Source of the DNA: Manihot esculenta | Taxonomy: Eukaryota > Streptophyta > Magnoliopsida > Malpighiales > Euphorbiaceae | Direction of reading: 5' to 3' | Assembly (NCBI RefSeq): GCF_001659605.2 | Contig: NC_035171.2 | Span: 25,027,825-25,091,824, forward strand | Length of the DNA: 64,000 nucleotides | In this document: positions 1 to 9,958 of the stretch, one piece after another | How the letters are laid out: every line of letters starts with the position of its first letter | Numbering within the stretch: position 1 is the stretch's first letter | Notes under the pieces: generated by a model | Database searches by the model: none | What the model saw: the letters and a program-made list of their open reading frames with translations, nothing else | What the model was told of the DNA's origin: nothing | Translations under genes and position numbers: made by a program

Positions 1-119
1 TTTCTAATTCTTGTTCTTTCTTTTTCAAAGAGAAGTAACATTCATAATGGGGATAACATCATGGCGTTATTTTATTTATTTGTGCTTTTCAGGGTACAAT
101 ATTTTTCTTTACACATATT

Positions 120-575
120 TCAAGGGAAGTACCTTTTTAAGTGCTGGATGTTCCAAGCGTGGGGCTCGGGGTTTCCTTGCATGTCTTCAATTCGGTATAC
201 CCCGGGCTTAACCACCTTTGTTACCTTGAACGGACCTTCCCAGGTCGGTGCTAGCTTGCCTGCGGCTGCTCTTTTTCCTGTGGCTTCCAGGTTTCTTAAA
301 GTCAGGTCTCCCACCTTTAAGCTTCTTTCTCTGACCTTTTGATTGTAATACCTTGCCGCTCGTTGTTGATAAACAGCAGTTCGGACTTGGGCTTCTTCCC
401 TAACTTCTTCAAGAGCATCGAGGTTACTTCTTAATTTGTCCCCATTGGTGTCCTCACTGACAAATTGAATTCTATGAGTGGGGATCTGTAACTCAATTGG
501 AACTACGGCCTCTGTACCGTAAGCGAGTGCAAACGGTGTTTCCTTAGTGGGTGTTCTGGGAGTAGTTCGGAGTGC
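120..575 (-). pseudogene. Integrase C-terminal part cut off from Gag-Pol by a nonsense codon
   Basis: In the same frame as the Gag-Pol reading frame and open from 575 to the TGA at 120-122. It begins ALRTTPRTPTKETPF, the segment that normally follows the conserved integrase helix after the Glu of the triad, and ends with the usual gypsy integrase C-terminal fold (GPFKVTKVV then HAWNIQHLKRYFP). The residue expected at the stop is Trp in relatives, so a single TGG-to-TAG change would explain the break (inference). Without readthrough the integrase lacks its C-terminal domain. Confidence 0.85.
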
Positions 576-3500
576 CTATAGGATGCTATTGAGTTCTTCT
601 GCCCAGTTTTCCTTTGCACCGTCCAGCCGCTTCTTTAATCCTTGGAGGATTGCTCTGTTAGTGACTTCCGTTTGGCCATTGGTCTGAGGATGGGCTACAG
701 AGGAGAACTTATGCCATATGCCAATGTTTGTTGTGAAGGCTCTGAAAGTGCTGCAGTCAAATTGTCTACCATTGTCTGAAATAAGTACTCTTGGTATGCC
801 AAATCTGCAGATGATATGTCCCCATACGAAATCTATCATCTTGCGAGCTGTGATTGTGGCTATTGCTTCTGCCTCTGGCCACTTCGAGAAATATTCCACA
901 GCCACTACTACAAATTTCCTTTGCCCCGTAGTCTTGGGGAAAGGTCCCAGGATGTCAATTCCCCATTGTGAGAAAGGCCATGGACTGGATATGCTTGCTT
1001 GAGGAGTGGCAGGAGTCCTGATGGCATTAGCAAATCTCTGACATACGTCGCATCTTCGGACGAACTCTTCTGCTTCTTTCTTCACAGTGGGCCAGTAGTA
1101 TCCTTGTCTGAATATTTTGTTAGCTAATGTCCCTGCTCCCTCGTGGGCCCCACATAGGCCTCTATGTATTTCCTCCATTACCTTTGCAGCTTCTTCTGGA
1201 CTCACACATCGGAGCCATGGGCTGGACTTCCCCTTTCTGTACAATGTTCCCCTTATTACTTGGTAGTTGGCAGCTCGAGCTGCTATCTTTTTGGCTTCGT
1301 CTTTATCTTCAGGAAGTTCGCCCTTCTCTAAATATTTCAGATAGGGGCTCATCCAAGTTAAGCTCTGTTCCACCTGCAATACAGTGTTTGTTTTCTTGTA
1401 AGCAGGTGTGAGGACATGCTGTATGTATACTTCGTCAGGGAGCTGCTCTAACTCTTCTTTGGTCAATCGACTAAGCAAGTCTGCCTCCTCATTTTCGTCC
1501 CGAGGTATTCTTTGAAATCTGACGATAACTCCCCGTTCTGTGAGCTCGGCTTCTATGGTTTTTACTTTATCAAGATAGTTCTGCATGACGGGATCTCTGG
1601 CCTGATATACCCCCGTTACCTGGTTGATCACCAGCTGAGAGTCACTATTCACCTCGAGGTCGGTTACCCCTATTTCCGAGGCTACCAACATCCCATTCAC
1701 CAAGGCCTCGTACTCGGCCATATTGTTAGAAGCCTTGAATTCTAATCGCAAAGCATAACACACTCTGAAGCCCTCCGGCCCCTTAAGCATTATCCCCGCG
1801 CCGCTGCCCTCAGAGCCTGATGCTCCGTCTACATATAGCTTCCAGCTGAATTCTCGGGAAAGCTCTCCCTCTCCTTCCTTTCTAGGTATCTCCGAGGATG
1901 ATCCTTCCTTTTCCTCATTGAATGAGCATTCTGCTATGAAGTCAGCCAGCGCTTGAGATTTTATAGCTGTCCGAGGTCGGTACTCCAGACAGTAAGGGCT
2001 GATTTCCACAGACCATGCTAACATCCGTCCTGAAGTTTCCGGCCTGCGTAAGATCTTCTTTAAGGGTTGGTCCGTCATTACAACTCCCTGGTGGCCTTCC
2101 AGATAAACTTTGAATTTCCGAACTGCCAACAGCAAGGCATAAGCCAATTTTTCAATGCTCGAGTACCTGACCTCAGTGTCTCTGAGTACCTTGCTGATGT
2201 AGAAAACAGGTTTCTGCTCGCCTTCTTCCACCCTTACTAGTACCGCGCTGATTGCCTGTTCTGAGGCTGCCAAGTATATCAGAAGCTCTTCCCCTTTTAT
2301 GGGACTGCTGAGCACATGAGGCGAGCTAAGATACTTTTTAAGTTCCGCGAAAGCTTCTTGGCAATCCTTTGTCCATTCAAAATTCGGAACCTTCCTCAAT
2401 TTTTTGAAGAATGGCAAACACTTTTCTGCCGACCTCGACATAAATCGGTTAAGCGCCACTACTCTCCCAGTTAATCTCTGGACGTCCCTTACGCAGGTCG
2501 GCTCTGGCATATTCAATATGGCTTCTACTTTCTCCGGATTGGGCTCAATGCCTTTTCCACTCACCATGTATCCCAAGAACTTTCCCCCTCTGATGAAGAA
2601 AGCACATTTTACTGGATTTAACTTCATTCTGTATTGATCTAACACCCCAAATATCTCCTTTAGATCTGCTACATGCTGTTGAAAAGTTGAACTTTTAACC
2701 ACCATATCATCCACATACACTTCTACATTTCTGCCGATCTGATTCTTAAAGATTTTATTCATTAATCGTTGGTAAGTTGCCCCGGCGTTTCTTAATCCGA
2801 AGGGCATAGCTTTGTAGCAGTAAGTCCCATCTTCAGTTATAAATGAGGTCTTCTCCTCATCCGTCTTTTCCATTGGGATTTGGTGGTAACCAGACATAGC
2901 ATCCAAGGAAGACATGTAATCAAAACCGGCCGTTGAGTCGACCATCTTATTAATATCGGGGAGGGGGTAACAATCTTTAGGACAGACCTTATTCAGGTCG
3001 GTAAAATCTATACACATCCTGTATTTGCCATTGGCTTTTTTGACTAACACAGGATTTGCCAACCACTGTGGGTACATAACCTCCCTAATAAAGCCTGCCT
3101 CTTCTAGCTTCTGCACTTCTTCCTGGGTAGCCTGCTGCTTCTCTCTTCCCACTACTCTCTTCTTTTGCTTTACTGGTCTGGCCTCGGGGAGGACGTTCAA
3201 TCGGTGTGTCATCACTTTGGGGTCAATTCCAGGCATGTCTGAGGGCTTCCAAGCGAAGGTCAGCGCGTGACTTCGAATCAGGGTCATGACTTCACCTTTT
3301 TGTTCTTTGGTAAGGCTGGCATTAAAACTGAAGACCTTGCTTGCATCTGCTTCTGATAAAGGGAAGGTCTCCAATTCTCCGACTGGCTCTGTCCGGGCTT
3401 CTTTTGTTTCATCTCTGACCTCCAGAACTTCCGAGTCAAGTGCTTCTCCAGTTGAGCTTGGCTCTGTTACCGTGGCCAAGTATACCGCCCTCGCTTCTTC

Positions 3501-5795
3501 CTGGTTGCCCCTGACCATTCCCACTCCTTCTTTCGTTGGGAACTTGAGTGCCAAATACCTGATGCTAGTGACAGCTTCAAAGTTGAACAACGCCGGCCTC
3601 CCCAAAATCACATTGTAGCTCAGCGGGAGTTTGACCACCACAAACACCTCATGATGGGTGCGAGCTCTGGGTGCTTCTCCCAAAGTAAGGGCCAACTTCA
3701 CCTTCCCTTCTACTAGTACTGGTGCTCCTCCGATCCCTTTGATGGGTGACTGGTCTCGAACAAGCTGTTCCTCTGGGATTCCCATCTGCTGGAAAACCCG
3801 ATATGGCAATAAATTGACCTTACTCCCATCATCCACCAGAACCTTTTTCACCCGAAAATTATGAATGACTGCTTCAATGACAAGTGCGTCATCATGGGGC
3901 ATCTGGACGCCCTGTGCATCTTCTGAAGAGAAAGCGATGGTCATGGGAGAATGTTCAACGATCTGCATAACCTCGCCGTTGCTGGTCTCCCCTTCCCGGT
4001 TTCTCTTCTTTCCTCGACGGCTCATCCGTCCTCCGGTTCCTCCAACAATCATATTAATAGTCCCACTAGACCCATCATTCACTGGTCCGGCTCCAGTTCT
4101 CCTGGGCATCTGGGCTGCCGGACCGGGCTGAGGCCTCTGCCCCTCCGGTTTCTTCACAAAATTTTTGAGATGCCCCCGTTTTATCAGTCTTTCAATCTCC
4201 GTGATTAATTGAAAACAGTTATTTGTGTCGTGGCCATGTGTCCGGTGGTACTGACAATACTTGTCGGGATTCCTCTGATCTGCTTCCGACCTCATGGGTC
4301 TAGGCCACTGGAGGAACTCCTTATCCTGGACTGCCATGAGCACTTCGGCTCTAGAAGCGTTGAGGGGAGTAGGCTTCTCGGGCACCCAAGGAGGGAGTAC
4401 TCGTGGCTCATGAGCCTTGGGAGGAGGGGGAGGCCTTTGATCTCTTCTTTCCCAGGCCTGTTTGTACGGCTCAGGCCTCTTTCCACGCTTCTTCTCGTGT
4501 TTCTCCGGCCTCCCCTCCTCTGGGGCTTTCTCCTTTTCTGCCACCCCTTTGGCAAATCTACTCGTTACTAAGGCGTCATCCTGCCTTATATACTTTTCTG
4601 CCCTCTTCATCAACTCGGCAAGTGAGGTCGGAGGTTTCCTGCTCAGAGAACCGAAAAACTCGGCAGAGGTTGTTCCCTTTTGCATGGCCTCTACCGCCCT
4701 TCCTTCGTCAAGCTCGGGGATCTGCAAGGCCTCCGTGTTGAAACGGGCGACATACTCTCTGAGGGATTCACCAGCTTTTTGTCTCACTGTTTCCAGATAG
4801 CTCGTCTTTCTTTCTGCTGGTACCCCGGCTACAAAACGGCTGATGAAGCGGATGGCAAGATCTCCAAAACTCTTAATGCTTCCGGCCTCCAGGCTGTTGA
4901 ACCATGCCCTCGCTGGTCCCGAGAGGGTTGTTGGGAACACCTTGCACATCAGAGCATCCGACATGGTTTGCAACTCCATGAAGGTCTTATAGTTCATGAC
5001 ATGCTCCCTCGGGTTACCAGCCCCATTATAGGCCGTCATCGGCGGCATCATAAACTTTTTGGGAACGGTCTCCTGCTGTATTAACTTTGAGAAGGGAGAA
5101 GAAGTAGGCAAGGAGGTTTGACTCTGATCTTTCTTACCTAGCTCGGCTAGGAGTTGCTCCTTCAACCTTTTCAACTTTTGGTTCATTTTCTCATCTTCCG
5201 GGCTGGATCTTTTGCCTAAACTACACTCTTCCTCCTCTGTTTCAGTTCCCGTTTCCCTGGTTGTTTCAGCAGAATAGTCGTCCACTTCTTCATTTTCTAT
5301 CAACTCTCTTGCCCTTCTCCCATGGATTCGGGCCTCCAGCTCTTCCTCTCCTCCGGCATCGTGGCTGTTGGTTTGGAGGCGGGCAGAGGTAGGTCGGGGT
5401 TCATCGGTTCTGGGTTCCTCCACTACTGGGAGTGCGTTTACTGGGGTACTAAGTCCCCTTTGTTGCATTATCTGCCCCAACCAGTGAGCAGTGGTTTGTA
5501 GCTGGAGAGCCATGGTTTGAATGTCTTGGTTAGACAGGGTCATGGTGGGAGTATTCCCTACCAAGCTTGGCGAGGGGTTAAGAGAAATAGGAGTTTGGTT
5601 ATTCATTGTTGTAGGGCTAGAAAAAGAGAACTGCTGCCCATCTTGGGCAGAGCTCAGGTCATTTGGAATGTTAAGGTTACTTTCTTGGTGGTTTGTCATC
5701 GTGGATCTCAGTGGGTTTTGAAAGTAAAAACTCCGGTGATGAAAAGATCTCCTTCGTTTCCCACAGACGGCGCCAATTGATGATCTGAGATCCAA
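576..5795 (-). CDS. Gag-Pol polyprotein of Tat-type Ty3/gypsy element (ends at a premature stop)
   Basis: Open for 1739 codons; the real start is probably Met33 (sequence MTNHQESN), because upstream codons run back through the primer binding site. Gag homology spans about residues 245-405, with an atypical C/H knuckle near 514-527. Aspartic protease motif VDDGSKVN is at 654-661. Reverse transcriptase spans roughly 870-1050 with the YVDD active site at 1027-1030. The first RNase H (about 1165-1290) reads YLAAS where the catalytic Asp is expected, so it looks inactive. A second, archaeal-type RNase H (about 1318-1445) keeps Asp1323, Glu1361 and Asp1385. Integrase has the HHCC residues His1544, His1551, Cys1582, Cys1585 and the catalytic triad Asp1614, Asp1674, Glu1710. 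Translation stops at TAG 576-578 inside the integrase, but the same frame continues to 120. Confidence 0.95.
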   Translation of the reverse strand: MDLRSSIGAVCGKRRRSFHHRSFYFQNPLRSTMTNHQESNLNIPNDLSSAQDGQQFSFSSPTTMNNQTPISLNPSPSLVGNTPTMTLSNQDIQTMALQLQTTAHWLGQIMQQRGLSTPVNALPVVEEPRTDEPRPTSARLQTNSHDAGGEEELEARIHGRRARELIENEEVDDYSAETTRETGTETEEEECSLGKRSSPEDEKMNQKLKRLKEQLLAELGKKDQSQTSLPTSSPFSKLIQQETVPKKFMMPPMTAYNGAGNPREHVMNYKTFMELQTMSDALMCKVFPTTLSGPARAWFNSLEAGSIKSFGDLAIRFISRFVAGVPAERKTSYLETVRQKAGESLREYVARFNTEALQIPELDEGRAVEAMQKGTTSAEFFGSLSRKPPTSLAELMKRAEKYIRQDDALVTSRFAKGVAEKEKAPEEGRPEKHEKKRGKRPEPYKQAWERRDQRPPPPPKAHEPRVLPPWVPEKPTPLNASRAEVLMAVQDKEFLQWPRPMRSEADQRNPDKYCQYHRTHGHDTNNCFQLITEIERLIKRGHLKNFVKKPEGQRPQPGPAAQMPRRTGAGPVNDGSSGTINMIVGGTGGRMSRRGKKRNREGETSNGEVMQIVEHSPMTIAFSSEDAQGVQMPHDDALVIEAVIHNFRVKKVLVDDGSKVNLLPYRVFQQMGIPEEQLVRDQSPIKGIGGAPVLVEGKVKLALTLGEAPRARTHHEVFVVVKLPLSYNVILGRPALFNFEAVTSIRYLALKFPTKEGVGMVRGNQEEARAVYLATVTEPSSTGEALDSEVLEVRDETKEARTEPVGELETFPLSEADASKVFSFNASLTKEQKGEVMTLIRSHALTFAWKPSDMPGIDPKVMTHRLNVLPEARPVKQKKRVVGREKQQATQEEVQKLEEAGFIREVMYPQWLANPVLVKKANGKYRMCIDFTDLNKVCPKDCYPLPDINKMVDSTAGFDYMSSLDAMSGYHQIPMEKTDEEKTSFITEDGTYCYKAMPFGLRNAGATYQRLMNKIFKNQIGRNVEVYVDDMVVKSSTFQQHVADLKEIFGVLDQYRMKLNPVKCAFFIRGGKFLGYMVSGKGIEPNPEKVEAILNMPEPTCVRDVQRLTGRVVALNRFMSRSAEKCLPFFKKLRKVPNFEWTKDCQEAFAELKKYLSSPHVLSSPIKGEELLIYLAASEQAISAVLVRVEEGEQKPVFYISKVLRDTEVRYSSIEKLAYALLLAVRKFKVYLEGHQGVVMTDQPLKKILRRPETSGRMLAWSVEISPYCLEYRPRTAIKSQALADFIAECSFNEEKEGSSSEIPRKEGEGELSREFSWKLYVDGASGSEGSGAGIMLKGPEGFRVCYALRLEFKASNNMAEYEALVNGMLVASEIGVTDLEVNSDSQLVINQVTGVYQARDPVMQNYLDKVKTIEAELTERGVIVRFQRIPRDENEEADLLSRLTKEELEQLPDEVYIQHVLTPAYKKTNTVLQVEQSLTWMSPYLKYLEKGELPEDKDEAKKIAARAANYQVIRGTLYRKGKSSPWLRCVSPEEAAKVMEEIHRGLCGAHEGAGTLANKIFRQGYYWPTVKKEAEEFVRRCDVCQRFANAIRTPATPQASISSPWPFSQWGIDILGPFPKTTGQRKFVVVAVEYFSKWPEAEAIATITARKMIDFVWGHIICRFGIPRVLISDNGRQFDCSTFRAFTTNIGIWHKFSSVAHPQTNGQTEVTNRAILQGLKKRLDGAKENWAEELNSIL
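5761..5775 (-). other. Primer binding site, tRNA-Asp-like
   Basis: Minus-strand TGGCGCCGTCTGTGG begins two bases after the LTR end. The first nine bases match the complement of a plant tRNA-Asp 3' end (TGGCGCCGT); the rest diverges. This PBS type is usual in Tat elements. Confidence 0.7.
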
Positions 5796-6271
5796 TAGAA
5801 TAGGGTTTTACAAGGGTTCTTGTATTACAGAATAAGGCTTAAAACTTTCTGAGGAGGGGACTCCTCTTTTATACATTGTCTTGCTTGCTGGTGACGTGTA
5901 AAGGTCTCTCCAGGATTGGGCCACGCGTCTCTGCCATACAGATTCGGGTGTACTAGGGTATCAGCTGCCTGCTACATGCGTAACGGCCTCTGATTCTCCT
6001 CATGCGTACGTTCGAGCGGATCTGCCAGGCTGTCTGGTGAGTACTGTTCTGGACCCCGGGCTGGGCCGAGAGTTGGGCTGGACGCTGGGCCTGAGAGGGG
6101 TCTGCTGGTCAGGGATCAGGCTGGACTGAGTGAGGAAGCTTGGTCGAGCCCGGCCCGGAAGCTGGAATGAGCCAGGCTTGTTGGAGGTATCAAGTACGTG
6201 GGCCTCTGTGTCATGGGCCTTTGGCTGTGGTCAAGCCCCTGTTCTGGGGTGAAGAAATCCAGCGGTCATCA
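5778..6271 (-). repeat. 5' LTR of the Tat-type element (494 bp)
   Basis: On the minus strand it starts TGATGACCGCTGGATTTC and ends GATCTCAGATCATCA, directly followed (after AT) by the primer binding site. Both ends resemble the solo LTR at 63184-63591 (starts TGATAACCGTTGACC, ends GATCTCAGAACATCA), so the two belong to related families. A TATAAAAG box lies at 5866-5873. Confidence 0.85.
5866..5873 (-). promoter_or_regulatory. Putative TATA box of the Tat-type LTR
   Basis: Minus-strand TATAAAAG about 400 bp into the 494-bp LTR, where the U3/R boundary of a plant LTR is expected. It would drive the genomic transcript of the element at 1-6271. Confidence 0.5.
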
Positions 6272-6351
6272 GGAGGTAATAAGAAGCTTGATGATGAAAA
6301 TTCATGATGAATTTAAGATTTTTAAAATCGCTGGGAAGATAATCTGAGTCA

Positions 6352-6849
6352 TAGGGGTGAGCAGTATTCGGTTCAAATCGAAAAAACCGATCGAATCGAA
6401 TTGATTTAAAATTTTGGTTCGGTTTTTTATATATTTCGGTTCGGTTCGGTTAGGTTTTTAATTTTAAAATTTTTGGTTATTTTGGTTCGGTTCGGTTTTG
6501 ATCAGAAAAAAATCGAAAAAACCGAACCGAACCGATTAGTGATAATAATATATTTTTTCAATAATATAGAGAAATTAAATCATATTAATATTAAAATATT
6601 TTAATTAAATTTTAAAATATTAAAAATAAAGTGTAAAAAATAAAAAAATTAGTAAAAATCGAAACCGATTAAACCAAACCGAATCGAACTGAATCAGACC
6701 GGTTCGGTTTGGTTTCTGACCAAAATCGGTTCGGTTCGGTTTCTGACCAAAATCGGTTCGGTTCGGTTTTCATAAACACTAAAATTTCAGTTTTCGGTTT
6801 ATTCGGTTCGGTTCGGTTTTGAATCGAACCGACCGAATGCTCACCCCTA
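6352..6849. mobile_element. hAT-like non-autonomous element (MITE), copy 1
   Basis: A 498-bp element with terminal inverted repeats TAGGGGTGAGCA / TGCTCACCCCTA and subterminal arrays of GGTTCGGTTC and its complement around an AT-rich core. It carries no coding capacity. The core is the reverse complement of the core of the copy at 62112-62583, so both belong to one family. Flanking octamers (CTGAGTCA and ATATGAGA) do not form a clean 8-bp duplication here, unlike the second copy. Confidence 0.8.
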
Positions 6850-9449
6850 ATATGAGATGTTCTATTTGACAAAAATAAATAATATGTGAGTTAGGTTTTA
6901 GGAGTCCAATGGAATCCATTTGAAACATAAAGCTATTTTTATTTGGGCTTAACCTTGAATATTTTCATTCTATAGCGATTAAAAATATTCATGGTCGAGT
7001 TGAATTAAAGCAAGGATCAATAGACCCATTGGAGCCCCATTTGACTATAAGCGACACATAGGGGCAAATTTGATAATTCTTAAACATAAAGATTCAACTC
7101 ATGAATATTTTTCCATTTTCTGAGTGGAATCGGCCGTTTTTAACATTGGAAAATCGGGAATTCAAGTCTAAAATAAAATAATTATATAAAAAATAAAAAA
7201 ATAATTAACAATTTTTTCAAAGATAATATTAGATTCCTGGGAGGCCTTTGGTGCAGTAAAATGCTTGGTTACATAAAAGGCGGCCCAACCCAAAATAAAA
7301 TCTACCAAGAATTACAAGCCCAAAAGCAAAAACCTTAAATTAGTAGAATTCCAAGAGAAGTGGCACCACTCTTATTGTCGTTGCTGTGCCTCTGGCCAAA
7401 ATTCTAAAGAATAATCACTAGCTAGAAAGGAAGGAAAAAACTAAAATCAATGACTTTATTTAGGCACAATGGGAAAGAAAAAGTCATTAGCATCATAGAA
7501 AACATGAAAGGATGGATTTAAGGAGCAGTTTTGTATCGTTATAACACCGGCAAAGAATGAAGGATTAACATCTCATGAATTAGCACGTGGAGTAGAATCA
7601 TTGCATGCATATTATATCACTAGTTTAAGACTACCTTTAACTTGAAAACCAAGACCACAAACAAAACACCTCAGGTAAAGAAGTTTTGTAAAGCCCTGGA
7701 AGAGAAACCTCGAGTACTTTGCAAACTCAGGTGATAGGAGACAATGATAGGGCTTATCGGCATTTCACTCATGCCTTATGGATCAGTGCTACTATCATAG
7801 TCTCAAGCTATTTTTCCATTTTAATAAAGGATAATCATAAATATAAGATCTCTAAAACCTAGAAAAAAAATCACCAAACAACTACAAAGAAAGCAAGTAG
7901 ATTGAAAAAAAAAAACTCACTTAGTAACTTAAATCTACTAAAAAAACTTACTTTATTTGAAAAATAAAACCCCACGCGAGAGTGTGGAGGGAGAGACCCA
8001 CTCTCCGGACTGAGGAATGACAGTCGTCTCCTACCTGGACGGATACTAACTGTCATGGACCCGTATTTTGACACTTATTTGGAACCATACGGCATTTGAC
8101 TTGAACGCCTTCAAGTCAAGTCAGTTTTAAGAATCACCCAATTTCTTGTGAATATGAATATCCTGATTAATCAAGGTTAAATTGGCGAACAACGAAGGCA
8201 ACATGCAACATTCAATCAGAAGAAGCTTCACAGTAGCACAAAAATAAGAACTGAATATGAGAATTCATGAACAAGCTACTTATTTTATTTCAAGAGCAAA
8301 ATAGTAATTATACATTATATCGATACCATCATTACAATAATTCTCACCTCCCTTGTAGACAGGGGAACAGTCTACATTACAATAATTCTCACCTCCCTTG
8401 TAGACAGGGGGGCAGTCTACAAGGAGAGAAGGCACAGCTCAGGATTTCCGTAGGTCTATGGTAGTCAATTGGGCCCGGCCCCTACTGGTGGCCAACTTTT
8501 AAAGAAAAATACCCATATTAGTACTCATAAATTTCTACATAGAAAAAAAAGAAAAAAAAAATCTTTTAAATTTAGTAAACTTATTTAAAAAATAATAATT
8601 AATATGAATCGATGATAAATGAAAAACCATATTAGTACTATTCTAAATGAATGCTAAATGTATATCTATACCCTTAAATTTTACCAACAAATTTTTTATT
8701 ATCTTAAATTTTTGAAAATTATTCATAACATACCCATTATAAATTTAATATTTTATGGTGAGATTATTTTAGAGTGCGTTCGTTTTTGCTGTGGTTTTTT
8801 ATTTTTTATTTATTTGATAAAAAACCATAAAACTTGTTCCATTGTAAGTGTTTCATTTTATTTTTATTATTTGTTAGAAATTATTTTTAAAATTAAAAAA
8901 CACAAATATGGATTTTTTTATTATAATTCCTATCAAACCATTATATTTCTTTACGATTTTTATTAGATTATTATTAACAATTTTAAAATCATATCTTAAT
9001 CAATCAAATTCCTTTTTTTAAATATATATTCATTCAATTAATTTATAAATATATTTTTATTTTATTGTTATAAGAAAAATATACTATTTAGTTTTTTACT
9101 CATTAAATAGCTCCTTTATTTTAAAAATTATATTAAAAAGTATTTGAAATTTTAACAAATCTATTAATTATCCTTCTATTAGTTTTAATTTTTAAATATT
9201 TTATTATTTAATTTCTGTAATATATCGAAGGTATTTTAAACTTTTTACAAGAAAAATTTATTATTTAGTCTATATTATATGACAACGGATGGATTAATTA
9301 ATATATTTTTTAAAATTTCAGGATATTTTAATGTATTTTTTAAAATTAAATAACTAATTGTGTGTTTTCATATATTGCAAGAGCTAAATAATAATTTTTT
9401 ATTTTTGCAACACTTAATGGCTAAATTAATGGAAAGATTAACTAGTAAG
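6850..9449. other. AT-rich intergenic stretch with dispersed repeat fragments
   Basis: No gene recognised. About 9240-9449 carries degenerate copies of a dispersed motif (phrases like AACTAATTAATG... then CTAAATAATAATTTTT) that recurs inside the Ca2+-ATPase intron at about 44270-44340. A 45-bp tandem duplication is listed separately at 8331-8420. Short open frames here have no recognisable similarity. Confidence 0.6.
8331..8420. repeat. 45-bp tandem duplication
   Basis: Two head-to-tail copies (8331-8375 and 8376-8420) of a unit starting ATTACAATAATTCTCACC and ending CAGTCTAC. They differ only by two A/G changes near the end (GGGGAACAG versus GGGGGGCAG). Confidence 0.9.
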
Positions 9450-9958
9450 CTTTTTAAAATTTCAACGATATTTTAACGTATATTCAAAATCAATAGACTA
9501 ATTAATGAATTTTCTATATTATAGGGATCAAATAGTAATTTTATTATAATATCATATACTCTGTAAAATAATTTAATATTTATTTTTATGTACAATTGTT
9601 TATAAAATTATTTATATTATACTTAAAAAAACTTATTACTTATTTTTATGTAATAGAGTATAAATTTATTTTTATACAAATAATTTTTAAAAAATAAATA
9701 TGAAAAACAAAAAAAAATATTTTTAATGTTTAAAAAATAAAAAACAAAAATCATACTGTATATATTTTTAATTTTACTTTTAAATAATTTAAATGTATTA
9801 TATAATATTTTTAAATTTCATAGCGACATGTGAAACTTTTCTATATTATATATCTAAAAGTGAGAAATGGGAAGAGGATAATATTAGGATTATCCATTAT
9901 GTCTCTAAATTATTTATTTATTATAATTAACTTCGATTTTTAAATTATTTAAATTTAT
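9450..9958. repeat. Left copy of a ~509-bp duplication abutting the solo LTR
   Basis: AT-rich, non-coding. Begins CTTTTTAAAATTTCAACG and ends TATTTAAATTTAT directly against the first base of the solo LTR at 9959. The same segment recurs at 22046-22553 directly after the LTR end. By eye the copies differ by roughly ten substitutions and a few small indels (for example a 13-bp gap near 9597). Confidence 0.92.

Larger units (their letters stand above)
1..6271 (-). mobile_element. Tat-lineage Ty3/gypsy LTR retrotransposon, 3' end outside the window
   Basis: A Ty3/gypsy element read on the minus strand: 5' LTR (5778-6271), primer binding site (5761-5775), a long Gag-Pol frame (5795 down to 120) and the start of the 3' untranslated region (119-1). 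The 3' LTR lies beyond the left edge, so target-site duplication and LTR age cannot be checked; the 5 bases outside the 5' LTR are GGAGG (6272-6276). Domain order is Gag, protease, RT, RNase H, a second RNase H of the archaeal type, then integrase without a chromodomain. The second RNase H is the hallmark of the Tat clade. One in-frame TAG interrupts the integrase, so the copy is probably non-autonomous as it stands. Confidence 0.93.

Noticed and set aside
8658..8966. 102-residue Ile/Tyr/Phe-rich frame
   Set aside because: AT-rich low-complexity sequence without any domain or codon pattern; nearby frames of this sort are equally common.
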